A stretch of 64,000 bases of DNA from Nocardioides sp. TRM66260-LWL. GTDB lineage: Bacteria; Actinomycetota; Actinomycetes; Propionibacteriales; Nocardioidaceae. The notes below the pieces were generated by a model, which saw nothing but the letters and a program-made list of their open reading frames with translations, did not search any database and had not been told where the DNA came from. The stretch is taken from assembly GCF_020075545.1 (NCBI RefSeq), contig NZ_JAIQZK010000005.1:1-64000 (forward strand). Reading direction: 5' to 3'. Of the stretch, positions 1 to 8,401 are shown one piece after another (positions within the stretch are counted from its first letter, which is position 1; the number at the start of each line of letters is the position of its first letter). A program made the translations under genes and the position numbers.

Positions 1-2
1 CC

Positions 3-62
3 TATTACCGTCAGATCAACCCCGGTCAGCAGCAGCTGTCGGGAGAACTCGCCAGTCACTGA
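3..62 (+). CDS. 3' end of an unidentified plus-strand gene (partial)
   Basis: The third plus frame is open from the window edge and ends at a TGA at 60-62. The last residues read YYRQINPGQQQLSGELASH. Codon third positions are mostly G or C, as in a real gene of this GC content. It converges with the neighbouring minus-strand gene, and the two stop codons overlap by 7 bases. Too little is visible to name a family. It could also be a chance open frame. Confidence 0.4.
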   Translation, partial: YYRQINPGQQQLSGELASH

Positions 63-415
63 ACCGGGGACGGTTCACTTCGTGTTCGCCGCAGCGTCTC
101 AAGCTCCTGGCGCAGTGGCGCGGGCAACGCGGCTCCGTACGCCGCTGCTTCGACCCAGGTGACCTTCACCAGGACCTCCGGCCTGATCCGGCGCCATGCC
201 TGCTTGTCGGTGCCGGCGGCTCTCATCGCCTCCGAGAACCCGGAGTGGTCCTCGAGCCAGATCGCCTTCCGGTTGTAGCTGATCCAGCAGTTGGGCTGCG
301 GGGCCGAGCATCCACCTTCGAGGGTGGTCCGCTGACGCATCTCATCGAGCAGGGCCGATGCTGCCAATCCTGATCCGGCGGCACCGAGCAGCCTCTGCTG
401 TTCGCGGTTCAACAT
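56..415 (-). CDS. hypothetical protein of the integrative element
   Basis: This is a 119-residue soluble protein with no signal peptide or membrane segment. The central part is rich in Trp and charged residues (for example NCWISYNRKAIWLEDHSGF), and Ala/Leu-rich helices flank it. I do not recognise a family. It lies 13 bases downstream of the DnaA-domain-IV protein on the same strand and is probably the last gene of that operon in the window. Start: the first ATG (MLNREQQ) is the only one that leaves the whole helical N-terminus intact. Confidence 0.6.
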   Translation of the reverse strand: MLNREQQRLLGAAGSGLAASALLDEMRQRTTLEGGCSAPQPNCWISYNRKAIWLEDHSGFSEAMRAAGTDKQAWRRIRPEVLVKVTWVEAAAYGAALPAPLRQELETLRRTRSEPSPVQ

Positions 416-428
416 GGCCGGTCCAGGG

Positions 429-1172
429 CTATCGGGTCGGTGCGACGACCGCGACGCGCTTGGTGTCCTCGTCGTGACGCCCGCGTGCGGTGTCGGTGCG
501 TGCCTGCTCGATCGCGGCGAGCTGCAAGGTGCTGGACCGCCCGGTAGCCGCAGCCGCGGCTTCAGACGTTGCGGTAGCTGCCGGGTCCTCGTCCGGGACG
601 CCGGTCGGCTTGGCGCAATGCTCGTCGAGCTGGTCGACGATCCGGTTGCAGACCGCTTCCAAGCGGGGGTTGTTCGCGACCTTCGTCAGGCTGTATATGA
701 CCGTCGTGTGGTCCTTGTTGAAGAAGGCCCCAATGGCAGGCAGGGTGAGGCCACCGCGGCGCACGGCGGTCATGGCCACCGCGCGCGCATCGGTGACGGC
801 ACGGTGCCGGTCCGTGCTGAGGACGGCGTCTCTGGTGGTCCCGAACGCCTGGGCCGCTGAGGCGACCGCTATGGCGCACAGGCCGTCGGGCCCGACGTCG
901 GCGACCTCGCCGTTGGCGGTCTCGGCCGCATTGACCTGGGTCGCTAACGCAAGCGCGAGCGATCGCAGCTGGTCGGCACTCATCTGCTCCAGTGTGTAAC
1001 TGATCGCCGCCTGGTTGTCTTCGGCGACCAGGGCTACGAACGCGGCCGCCTGCCGGACGCTCAGCCCGTCATCAGCGGCCTCGCCGAGTGCATCTGTCGG
1101 GGCGTGGTCGGAATCGTCGCGGTCGACGTCGACGAGGCGGAGCCGTCGACTGGTGCTGTCAGGTGTGACCAT
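429..1172 (-). CDS. DnaA domain IV-like DNA-binding protein without an ATPase domain
   Basis: A 247-residue protein. Residues about 99-182 resemble the C-terminal DNA-binding domain (domain IV) of the replication initiator DnaA. A helix ending AQAFGTTRDAVLS is followed by an Arg-containing helix (DARAVAMTAVRRG), then LTLPAIGAFFNKDHTTV, which matches the DnaA signature around the DHTTV loop that reads the DnaA box. There is no P-loop, sensor or AAA+ region, and the N-terminal 98 residues look unrelated. The C-terminus is Ala/Thr-rich and probably disordered. The gene overlaps its upstream neighbour by 14 bases. In a mobile element such a protein may bind an origin or oriT, or act as a transcriptional regulator; that role is inferred from the domain alone. 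Confidence 0.75.
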   Translation of the reverse strand: MVTPDSTSRRLRLVDVDRDDSDHAPTDALGEAADDGLSVRQAAAFVALVAEDNQAAISYTLEQMSADQLRSLALALATQVNAAETANGEVADVGPDGLCAIAVASAAQAFGTTRDAVLSTDRHRAVTDARAVAMTAVRRGGLTLPAIGAFFNKDHTTVIYSLTKVANNPRLEAVCNRIVDQLDEHCAKPTGVPDEDPAATATSEAAAAATGRSSTLQLAAIEQARTDTARGRHDEDTKRVAVVAPTR

Positions 1173-1890
1173 CGGTCATCACCACCTCATGAGAGCCGTC
1201 GGGCTCGTGCTCGCCGGGCGTGGGCTTCTCTTGCGTGACGTGTTCGGAGGGCTGGCTAAGCGCGGCCAGTTCGCCCGCCCGCTCGACGTCGTCGCGGTAC
1301 CGCTGTCGGCGGCCCCGGCGCACCGGGTTGGCCGCGTGCGCCTCGTCGCGCTCGCGGCGCGGGCGTGGCTGGTGCTTGCCGGGTTGGCAGGCGTCGCCGA
1401 GACGGTCCCTGAGTCGCTCGAGGAACCCCGGCAGGCCGTAGCGGTGCCAGTCCTCCAGCGCGGCGGGGTTGATCGCGAACGAGGTGTAGTAGCGGCTGCA
1501 CGCAAGTACCGCGAGGTCATGCACCAGGTGTGGATGCGCGGGCCAGCACTCCGGGATGCCGGGACGGGTCACGTTCCACAGGTGCTGCTCGTTGACCCAC
1601 ATTGCGACCAGGTCCAGCCATGCCCACAGCTCGGCGCGCATCAAACCCGTGCAGGTGCCCGGGTCCCACGGGCGCGGCATCTGGGCGAGCTCGCGCAGCG
1701 CTTCCTCATCGGCCGGCGGCTCCACGCTGGCCTGCTGGAGCTGCTCCATAGCGGTGCGGATCGTCGGACCAGGCTCGGGGAACGGGCGCACCATCAGCCC
1801 GACCAGCGGCATCCTCGCGCTGCTGCTCGACGTCACGCCGCCGGCCGCCGCGGCACGGGTGGCGATCTGCGAAGGATGCGTCGTATTCAT
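1159..1890 (-). CDS. hypothetical protein, possibly DUF4913-like
   Basis: A 243-residue soluble protein between the coupling protein and the DnaA-IV protein. The middle (about residues 75-175) is rich in Trp, His and Pro, with spaced motifs such as RAELWAWLDLVAMWV, CWPAHPHLVHDLAVL and LEDWHRYGLPGFLERL followed by a Cys and His (GDACQPGKH). This layout recalls small actinobacterial mobile-element proteins of the DUF4913 type, but I hold that only loosely. The C-terminal 60 residues are highly charged. It begins 16 bases after the coupling protein stop, so it should be co-transcribed with the transfer genes. Confidence 0.6.
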   Translation of the reverse strand: MNTTHPSQIATRAAAAGGVTSSSSARMPLVGLMVRPFPEPGPTIRTAMEQLQQASVEPPADEEALRELAQMPRPWDPGTCTGLMRAELWAWLDLVAMWVNEQHLWNVTRPGIPECWPAHPHLVHDLAVLACSRYYTSFAINPAALEDWHRYGLPGFLERLRDRLGDACQPGKHQPRPRRERDEAHAANPVRRGRRQRYRDDVERAGELAALSQPSEHVTQEKPTPGEHEPDGSHEVVMTDGHT

Positions 1891-1906
1891 CGGTGTCTCC
1901 CGGTCT

Positions 1907-3394
1907 CTACTTCGGCATTCCGAGTCGCTGCCGGGTCCGCGCGACGGTCTCCGTCACGGACAGCGGCTCGACCGGGTCGATGGTCTCGATCAGATATCCG
2001 GGCTCATCGCCGGCGCGCGCTCGTCCGCGGGCGTCGAGGCGTGCGCGCCGCTGGGCGACCAAGAGCTCCTTGCCGCGCTTGCCGTCGATGCAACGGTGCA
2101 GATTCGAGATGATCGGGTCGTGCATCTCCGAGAGCACCAGCGCCTTGCGGGGCTCGATGCGCCGCAGCTCGGCTGGCTCCAGGATCGGAACCCGGCGCTG
2201 GTCATAGGAGCGGTCCATGACGCCGAACAACTCGTGGCCCCGCGAGGAGTAGCGGGTCTCGGTGTGGGTGGTCGACCCGATCAGGTCGGAGAGCTCTTGA
2301 TAGAACCGAATGTCCTTGCCGCCACCGAAGACAACCAGGTTGTTCGACAACCCGTAGATCGTGCGGGCCTCGTCCTCGCCGTAGCAGACCACGAACTGCC
2401 GCCAGGTCTGCGCGGCCAGGATGAAGGACAGGCCGAGGGCTCGCTCGTTGGCCAGCCTGGTCGACAGAGTCGGGATCGGGGCGGTCGAGGGCAGTTCGTC
2501 GAGGCAGGCCAAGAACGGCGGGCATAACCGACCGACCTCGGAGGTCTCCCCGAGCCGCCGGGCGGTGTCGAGGATCTGCTCGGTGACTGCAGTCATCAGC
2601 GGAGAGGCACTGGCGTAGGGGTCCTCGCGACCCAGCAGGTAGATCGTGCCCCCGGCCCGGATCAGCTCCTCAAGGTTGGTCGCGGGCCGAGCCGTCGTGG
2701 GCACGCACCGCTCCCTGATCGAGCGCTGGAAGAACAGCGCCATCGCCTGCTGCACCGTGGTGATCGTGTTGCCGGCGGTCCGTTCGTCACCGTACAAAGC
2801 GCCGCGCAGCAGGCCGTCCCACAGCGGTTCGGCTGCGGGGTGGGTCCGCAGGATCTCCTCGGCTTGCGGGTACTCGCGCGGGCTGGAGACCCACAACAGC
2901 ACCTCCTCGAGGTCGCGGCCGGCGATCGCGGCGGCGTGGAAGTAGGCCTGCAGCACCTTCGCGCACTCCCCGGCGTAGAACCGGGCCGCCTGGTCAGAGG
3001 ACTGGGCGGTGGCGCCCTTGATCGTGCCGGCCGCGAAGGCCTTGGCCTGACGTTCGGCGAACATGGCGTTCTCGCACCCGGCGATCACGTCGACCACCAG
3101 CTCGGGCACCCCGGGGGCGAGCCCGAACGGATCGAGCACCGCGACCGGGCCGATCTGCTGGCGGGCCTCCAGGGTGAGGAACAGGTCCTCCGGTTTGGTC
3201 AACGTGACCAACGCGCCGCCGGGTGCGTCCAGCAGCGCGGGTACCAGCAGGTCGAGGGTCTTGCCGGAGCCCTGCGGGCCAAAGACGCAGGTGGTGCGGT
3301 CGAACGGCACCCACAGTTCGGGGCCGCGGCGCCCGGCGCGGCCGAGCCGCCAGCCGACGTCAGTGGGGTTCACGTGCTTCAGACCAAGGCTCAT
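1907..3394 (-). CDS. VirD4/TraG-type type IV coupling protein, soluble ATPase part
   Basis: A 495-residue protein of the TraG/TraD/VirD4 family, which delivers the relaxase-DNA complex to the transfer channel. Walker A is at residues 39-46 (GPQGSGKT). Walker B and the following helix read FLACLDELPSTAPIPTL, and the C-terminal TraM-recognition-like region follows (LAAQTWRQF, then EARTIYGLSNNLVVFGG). Usual family members start with two or more membrane helices; this one starts directly at the nucleotide-binding fold. The protein encoded just upstream (3391-3873) supplies a membrane segment, and the two genes share an ATGA overlap, so translation is likely coupled and the pair may form a split coupling protein. 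Confidence 0.9.
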   Translation of the reverse strand: MSLGLKHVNPTDVGWRLGRAGRRGPELWVPFDRTTCVFGPQGSGKTLDLLVPALLDAPGGALVTLTKPEDLFLTLEARQQIGPVAVLDPFGLAPGVPELVVDVIAGCENAMFAERQAKAFAAGTIKGATAQSSDQAARFYAGECAKVLQAYFHAAAIAGRDLEEVLLWVSSPREYPQAEEILRTHPAAEPLWDGLLRGALYGDERTAGNTITTVQQAMALFFQRSIRERCVPTTARPATNLEELIRAGGTIYLLGREDPYASASPLMTAVTEQILDTARRLGETSEVGRLCPPFLACLDELPSTAPIPTLSTRLANERALGLSFILAAQTWRQFVVCYGEDEARTIYGLSNNLVVFGGGKDIRFYQELSDLIGSTTHTETRYSSRGHELFGVMDRSYDQRRVPILEPAELRRIEPRKALVLSEMHDPIISNLHRCIDGKRGKELLVAQRRARLDARGRARAGDEPGYLIETIDPVEPLSVTETVARTRQRLGMPK

Positions 3395-3873
3395 CGCAAA
3401 AGTCCGTTCCGGTTGGCGCGGGCATAGAGATCGGGTCGGATCTGGTCGGCCCGCTTGCGCAGAGGTGCGAGGCCGAGGGCGTCAGCGGCCTGCGTGGCGG
3501 TGGCCAGTCCGTGGCGCGAGTTGGCGCCGGTGACGTCGCGCATCCACATCGCGACCACGACGGTGGCGCCGATCGCGAGGACCTCCCCGATCAGGGCGAG
3601 CACCCACATCACCGCATTGCCCGGCAACCCGGCAGCGACACCATCCGTTAGGCCGGTGCCGAAGCGGCCGCGCAGAAGACCGCCGTAGGCACTCGCGAGA
3701 TGGCCGTTGGGCCATGCGAAGCCACCTGAGGTCGCCCATCCGACGAGCCCTTGGACCACTAGAGGCGTGATGAGGAAGACGAAGACGCCAGCGAGAACGA
3801 ACCCGATCGCGAACTCGCCCGCCGAGGGTGCGGTGTTGGCGAATCGGGCGCGACGGGACCGCTCCATGCTCAC
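3391..3873 (-). CDS. small integral membrane protein, likely membrane anchor of the coupling protein
   Basis: A 160-residue protein with two clear membrane segments, about residues 20-45 (GFVLAGVFVFLITPLVVQGLV) and 88-112 (VMWVLALIGEVLAIGATVVV). A short charged cytoplasmic C-terminus ends LRKRADQIRPDLYARANRNG. In canonical VirD4/TraG proteins a similar two-helix anchor is the N-terminus of the ATPase. Here it is a separate gene with 4-base overlaps on both sides, to the ATPase downstream and to a P-loop protein upstream. The anchor role is inferred from topology and gene order; no enzymatic motif is visible. Confidence 0.7.
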   Translation of the reverse strand: MSMERSRRARFANTAPSAGEFAIGFVLAGVFVFLITPLVVQGLVGWATSGGFAWPNGHLASAYGGLLRGRFGTGLTDGVAAGLPGNAVMWVLALIGEVLAIGATVVVAMWMRDVTGANSRHGLATATQAADALGLAPLRKRADQIRPDLYARANRNGLLR

Positions 3874-4457
3874 CGCGACACCGCCATCGGACTACGAGCC
3901 GGTGCCTGCCAGCGGTGACACGGCCGGTCCATCGGACCCCGCGCATCGGGTACGACCGGCACGGTGTCCAGCGGCCAGTCCAGCCGTCCCTGCCCGTCGA
4001 GAGCTGCCGTCTCCACCGCGTCGGCGTGCTCGGGTCGGATCAGGCCCAAGCAGGTGATGTCGCGCCCGAGCAGTGGCCGCTCGATCAGCCGGTTGCCTCC
4101 GTAGGAGGTGAGGATGACGCGGGCGGTTCCCAACGGCAGCAGGTTGAGCCAGTCGTCGTCCTTGAGGTCGATGTCGTCGACCACGACAAGACAGGTGCCG
4201 CGTCGGCAGGTGCCGCCGAGTGGCCGTGTGAGGTTGTCGGGGTACTCCGGGTCCTCGACCAGGTCGGACCACTCGGTAGGCCCCTGGGCAAAGATATGGG
4301 CGTGCCGCGCGGTGTCGGCCAGCCACCAACGCGTCAGGTAGCGGGCGAGGGTGGTCTTTCCGCGGCCGACGTCGCCGATCAGTAGCAGAGGCCGGTTGCT
4401 GTTCGTGTCGAACCCGGCGGGCTGGCCATCCACGGTCGTGCCGATGCGTACGTCCAT
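3870..4457 (-). CDS. small P-loop ATPase of the transfer operon
   Basis: A 195-residue protein with Walker A GDVGRGKT near residues 28-35 and a Walker B-like strand CLVVVDDID. The fold resembles a minimal FtsK/HerA- or AAA-like ATP-binding module; the exact family is uncertain. I take the ATG at 4457, because the protein then begins MDVRIGTTVDG. The in-frame extension back to 4532 would be coding sequence running through the repeated leader hairpin. No Shine-Dalgarno precedes this ATG; instead it carries the 18-base leader shared with VirB4 and the 15080-15340 gene. It overlaps the membrane-anchor gene by 4 bases, so it probably works with the coupling protein. Confidence 0.75.
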   Translation of the reverse strand: MDVRIGTTVDGQPAGFDTNSNRPLLLIGDVGRGKTTLARYLTRWWLADTARHAHIFAQGPTEWSDLVEDPEYPDNLTRPLGGTCRRGTCLVVVDDIDLKDDDWLNLLPLGTARVILTSYGGNRLIERPLLGRDITCLGLIRPEHADAVETAALDGQGRLDWPLDTVPVVPDARGPMDRPCHRWQAPARSPMAVSR

Positions 4458-4504
4458 GTCGGGACAGGCAACGCAACGGGCCGCGGATCGGACACCACTG
4501 CGGC
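4455..4504 (-). promoter_or_regulatory. repeated 5' leader element, copy A
   Basis: On the minus strand the sequence GTTGCCTGTCCCGACATG ends in the start codon at 4457. It is preceded by a short hairpin (GCCGC at 4500-4504 pairing with GCGGC at 4480-4484) whose loop carries TGTCCGATC. The same 18 bases and the same GTCCGATC loop occur before two other genes (copies B and C). The gap back to the upstream stop codon is 91 bases. There is no GGAGG-type ribosome site. This copy has the weakest stem of the three. Confidence 0.7.
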
Positions 4505-4548
4505 AACCGATTTCGCGCAGCTGGCCGGTCACGGCGGTATGGCCCGAG

Positions 4549-7305
4549 TTAGGCGGCTGCTGCGGGCATCCCGCCGAGGTCGAAGCCAGCCTTGGGAAGC
4601 GCCCAGGTCACTGATCCCGACGGTGTGTGGACGTCGGCGAACCCAACACAGCCGTAGACGCCGTTGGCCGAGCAGCCGTAGTCGTTGCCGAAGATCTTGC
4701 CGTTCCCGACGTAGATCGCGACGTGGCCGACTCCGTCGCCCCGGTCGTAGGACACCACCGCCCCGACGGGTGGGAGCGGGTCGAGGCCGGTGCCACGGGC
4801 CTGGGCGAGGCCAGCGTTGATGATGCCTTGGGCGACGTCTTGGCCGTTGCCATAGCCGCGGCCGACCCCCGGTCCGCCGTACAGGGCGTCGACGACCTTC
4901 GGGCATTGCCCGGAGTAGGTGCAGGGTGCGCCGTGGGTCCACGACAGTCCGCACAGGCCGCCTGGGGTGTGCTGCATCGCGCTGATCCGTGCCGACAGGG
5001 CGGCTGAGAGGTCGCCGGCGACGGTGATCGCCGAGGCCGCGCAACTGCCCCCGGTGTCGGCGACCGGTGTCAGCGCGCCGGTGCCGACTGCGGCGGCGAC
5101 CCCTTGGCGGGCCTGGTCGAGGTACTGGTGGTAGTCGGCGTGCTCGAAGGGGAGCCAGTCGGCGAACTTTGCCGCACCCGCTCCAGGCCGCCCTGAGTAG
5201 AGAGCGAAGGCGTAGCGGGCGTTGACCAGCGGGTCGAAGATGTCGCCCGGCTGGTTCCAGCCCGGCACCAGCCCTTTGTGGCTGGCCGCGATCTGCCACA
5301 GACCGAAGTGGGTGCCGTTAGTGGCGTTCGGGTTCCAGTTCGACTCCACGTGCGCGATTGCCACCGCGGTCACCAGGTCCTCGCCTCGGAACCCGGCCTG
5401 GTAGGCGGCCTTCGCGGCTACCTGGGCGCCGCTGCTGCTGTCTGTGGCCGCGACGTTCTGCAAGACCACGGAGCCGGCGTCGCCGTACGTGCTGGGGCAC
5501 GGAGGGCAGGTGGTCCCGGTGGCGATGTTCTCCACACCGGTAGCGCCGGTGCCGGATGTCGGACCGCCAGGTCCGGCGCCGTTCATTGCCATGCGCGTGA
5601 ACAGGGCTGGATGGTCGGAGTGGACGGCCGCCTTGCTGATCTCCCAGGTCTTCTCGACGCTCACCGGAGCGGCGTAGAAGTTGTAGATCACCCCGGAGTC
5701 CTTGGTGTACCTGAACCCGGCGGCCTGCATCTTGGCCGCGGCCGACTCGGGGCCTTCCCCGGGGTGGGAGTTCATGTCGCCGCCGAGGAAGACCGGTCCG
5801 TAGGCCGACAGCTTCGCGGTCAGCTGGACCAGGTAGTCCATGCCTTGCCCGTACTGGGTGGCGCGCGTGAACGGCTGGTCACCCCACTGGGAGTTGGGGT
5901 AGCGGAAGGGGTTGGTCATCTGGTGGGAGGAGATGACGGCGGCCACGGCACCGTCAGTGCGTTGGAAGACTCCCCAGATCGCCCAGCGGCCCCAGTTCTT
6001 GTTGGAGCCGTGGAAGATGACGTGGTCGTCTTGGACGATGCGCACGCGGCCGCCGTCGAGCATCTTCCACGTGTCGGTGCGCCACATGATGGCGTTGTCG
6101 AGCGATCGGGCTCCGCCGTCCGCGGCCTGGACGGGCGTCGGGTCGCGGTAGGCCCCGTACCCGGGGGCATCGGCTTGCATCTGCGCAATCGGTACGTCGC
6201 CGACCTCGTTGAGAGTGATGAAGTCAGGGGACGGGGCCGCGAGCGCACGTACGCCCGGGGTGAAGCCGCTGCGGAGTTTGATGTTCGCGTTGGCGATCAG
6301 GATGTTGCCGTTCACCGGGCCGCCAGGTGTGGCGTTGATGCTGGTCGGCATCACCCCGAGGTCGGTCCCAGTCCCCGCCTGCCCGGTGCTGGTGGCGTTG
6401 TCTCCTGCGCTCGGGCCGTTGGCGAGCTGTGCGCCGGTGTAGACGAACGGATGGTCGGTGTAGTCGTGGGCGTTGTCGTTGGTGGACTGGTCGACCACGG
6501 TGCCGGAGAAGGTGACCGCTGCCGATCCCATGATCCGGTCGATCTGATTGCCGTCGGTGTTTGCGCTGCTCCAGCCGCTCCCCGCGGTGGTGAGGAAGAG
6601 GTTCTTGAACCGGGCCTTGTCGTTCATGTCGCCGGTCAAGAACAGGGGCGTGGTCGGTTCACTCGCCTGCAGCTGACGCAGCGTGTTGGCCTCGGCCCGG
6701 ACCGCGTCGTCGCGCATGGCGTCGCTGCCGTTGACGACGTCTGCCGGGTTGTGGGTGTTGAGCACCCAGATCGAGCCGATGCCCTTGGTCGAGGTGAACC
6801 GCACCAGCGGGATCTGGACGGTCGGCCCGCCGTACTTGATCGTGACGTAGCGGACCTCGGCTACGGTCCACACGCCCGGCTGGTAGGCGATCGAGTTCGC
6901 GGTCGCGGGCTTGCCGTGGGCTCGACCTTTCACAATCGCCCACGCGCCGTGGGTGGCGTTCAAGAAGTCGGCGGCCTGGGGCGGCTCGAACTCCTGGAAG
7001 CCGATGATGCTGGCCCCCGAGGCACCGACCTTGGCCACCATGTTCGGCACCCGCACCCTGTACGGGCGTTCGCCAGGATGCGGGTTCGACTCGTAGTGGG
7101 AGGCGCCGCGCCAGTTCAAGGTGCCGATCCCGAACATGCCGCCGGTGCTCGTTGCCGTGGTTGCGCAGGCGGCCTGGACCGCGGCGATGTTGGCGTTGCC
7201 CATTCCGAGGAACAGCAGCATCAAGGGCGCCATTAGGAGCAGCGGCAGCCCGAGGGCGATCTTCTTCACGATGTCCGCCTCTCTCAGGCGGTTGTCTCTA
7301 TGCAT
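4549..7305 (-). CDS. exported four-domain protein: two endonuclease/exonuclease/phosphatase domains, lytic transglycosylase, CHAP-type hydrolase
   Basis: A 918-residue protein with a membrane/signal segment at about 14-45. Residues 57-292 form one EEP (DNase I-like) domain, with E105 (FQEFE), GDMND around 225-229 and TDHP around 283-286. Residues 335-572 form a second, with E367 (LNEVGD), HQ at 461, GGDMNSH at 508-514 and SDHP at 563-566. Residues 630-735 resemble a soluble lytic transglycosylase (AIAHVESNWNPNA, Glu654, then FGLWQI). Residues 795-905 resemble a CHAP/NlpC-type peptidase (Cys801, then GHVAIYVGNGKI with His861). The start ATG has GGAGA six bases upstream. Wall-opening domains are expected in conjugation operons of Gram-positive bacteria; fusion to paired nuclease-fold domains is unusual. 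The nuclease-fold domains could act on DNA or phospho-substrates; this cannot be decided here. Confidence 0.85.
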   Translation of the reverse strand: MHRDNRLREADIVKKIALGLPLLLMAPLMLLFLGMGNANIAAVQAACATTATSTGGMFGIGTLNWRGASHYESNPHPGERPYRVRVPNMVAKVGASGASIIGFQEFEPPQAADFLNATHGAWAIVKGRAHGKPATANSIAYQPGVWTVAEVRYVTIKYGGPTVQIPLVRFTSTKGIGSIWVLNTHNPADVVNGSDAMRDDAVRAEANTLRQLQASEPTTPLFLTGDMNDKARFKNLFLTTAGSGWSSANTDGNQIDRIMGSAAVTFSGTVVDQSTNDNAHDYTDHPFVYTGAQLANGPSAGDNATSTGQAGTGTDLGVMPTSINATPGGPVNGNILIANANIKLRSGFTPGVRALAAPSPDFITLNEVGDVPIAQMQADAPGYGAYRDPTPVQAADGGARSLDNAIMWRTDTWKMLDGGRVRIVQDDHVIFHGSNKNWGRWAIWGVFQRTDGAVAAVISSHQMTNPFRYPNSQWGDQPFTRATQYGQGMDYLVQLTAKLSAYGPVFLGGDMNSHPGEGPESAAAKMQAAGFRYTKDSGVIYNFYAAPVSVEKTWEISKAAVHSDHPALFTRMAMNGAGPGGPTSGTGATGVENIATGTTCPPCPSTYGDAGSVVLQNVAATDSSSGAQVAAKAAYQAGFRGEDLVTAVAIAHVESNWNPNATNGTHFGLWQIAASHKGLVPGWNQPGDIFDPLVNARYAFALYSGRPGAGAAKFADWLPFEHADYHQYLDQARQGVAAAVGTGALTPVADTGGSCAASAITVAGDLSAALSARISAMQHTPGGLCGLSWTHGAPCTYSGQCPKVVDALYGGPGVGRGYGNGQDVAQGIINAGLAQARGTGLDPLPPVGAVVSYDRGDGVGHVAIYVGNGKIFGNDYGCSANGVYGCVGFADVHTPSGSVTWALPKAGFDLGGMPAAAA

Positions 7306-7438
7306 CGAAGTTCTCCGCTGCCGCTATCGCGCCAGTGAACGCATCCCGCCAGCATGAACGGCCCGCACCTCGTTGAGCACCTCGAAGGGCCTCACACCGC
7401 ATCGCTGACCTCCCGGCCAGCCGTGCACAGCGTTTGGC

Positions 7439-8221
7439 TCAGCGCAAGGACTGATACACGTACGCCACCGCCAACGCGGCGGCGGTAGCGCCGAGCATCA
7501 GCGCCAACACCCTCTCCGGTAGCCGCCGGTGCCAGCGAGCACCCAGGTAGCCGCCGATCAGCCCACCCAGCCCACAGGCGATCCCGAGCCCCCAGTCCGG
7601 TGCCACCGATCCGTGCGTGCGCAGAGCGATGAGGCCGAACGCGGCCGCGCCCACGATCGAGGTGACGAAGGTCGAGGCCAGAGCCGCCGGAGCAACCTTC
7701 GCGAGCGGGAGCCCCCGCGCTACCAGGATCGGCGCCAGGATCGACCCGCCACCAATCCCGTAGACGCCGCCGAGCACACCCACCACCAAACCGAGTCCGA
7801 CGATCAGCCGCACAGACGGATCTGCCGTTCGTGGCCTCGCCGATGGACGCAGGGTGCGCCAGATCAGCCACACCCCCAACGGCAACAAGACCGCCGCGGC
7901 GACCAGCCGGAACGGCCGCGCGTCCGGGATGAGGTAGATCCGCACGAAGGCGCCAGCGATCACGCCCGGCACCGTCCCGGCGAGCATGTACCGGGTCAAC
8001 TCTCCTGGCCGTTGCCCTTGCGTTCGGTAGCGCAGCAGCGCACCAGGGCCCGAGACGACGTTGTAGAGCAGGTTCGTCGGGGTCACCGCAGGGTTGGGAA
8101 CCTTCAACAGGTCCATCTGCACCGGCAGCAGGAACACCGCGCCCGAGACACCCACGGGTGCCGTGATCGTCGCGATCAGCAACCCCGCGATCAGACCCAA
8201 CGCCAGATGTCCCCAGTCCAC
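7439..8221 (-). CDS. TauE/SafE family sulfite/organosulfonate exporter-like permease
   Basis: A 260-residue membrane protein with about eight hydrophobic segments and two internal family repeats. The first begins GLIAGLLIATITAPVGVSGAVF and the second is GVLGGVYGIGGGSILAPILVA, both typical of TauE/SafE (PF01925). Family members export sulfite, sulfoacetate or other small anions across the cytoplasmic membrane. It is a stand-alone gene among conjugation genes with 100-200 base gaps on each side, so it is probably cargo. A perfect inverted repeat 92 bases upstream may be its operator. The substrate cannot be read from sequence. Confidence 0.85.
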   Translation of the reverse strand: MDWGHLALGLIAGLLIATITAPVGVSGAVFLLPVQMDLLKVPNPAVTPTNLLYNVVSGPGALLRYRTQGQRPGELTRYMLAGTVPGVIAGAFVRIYLIPDARPFRLVAAAVLLPLGVWLIWRTLRPSARPRTADPSVRLIVGLGLVVGVLGGVYGIGGGSILAPILVARGLPLAKVAPAALASTFVTSIVGAAAFGLIALRTHGSVAPDWGLGIACGLGGLIGGYLGARWHRRLPERVLALMLGATAAALAVAYVYQSLR

Positions 8222-8312
8222 GCCCTGATCCTCGCAGCGAGGAGCGCCCTGCCCTTGCAGGTCTCACCAGCCCGAACGGCGCGCGGTCGTCCCGGGTCGG
8301 ACGGAGTAGTAG

Positions 8313-8329
8313 TAGGTTCGCTGAACCTA
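8313..8329. promoter_or_regulatory. perfect 7-bp inverted repeat upstream of the TauE-like gene
   Basis: The arms TAGGTTC and GAACCTA are separated by GCT. It lies in the 180-base gap between the VirB4 stop and the TauE-like start, on the promoter side of the latter. The size and symmetry suit a dimeric repressor. No regulator gene is adjacent. Confidence 0.4.
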
Positions 8330-8401
8330 AGCATCCGCCTACGCCCTGGGCGCTGTGCATGGTCAAGTTCGCTGAGGAATCGTCAATATTCATGCGAACT
8401 T

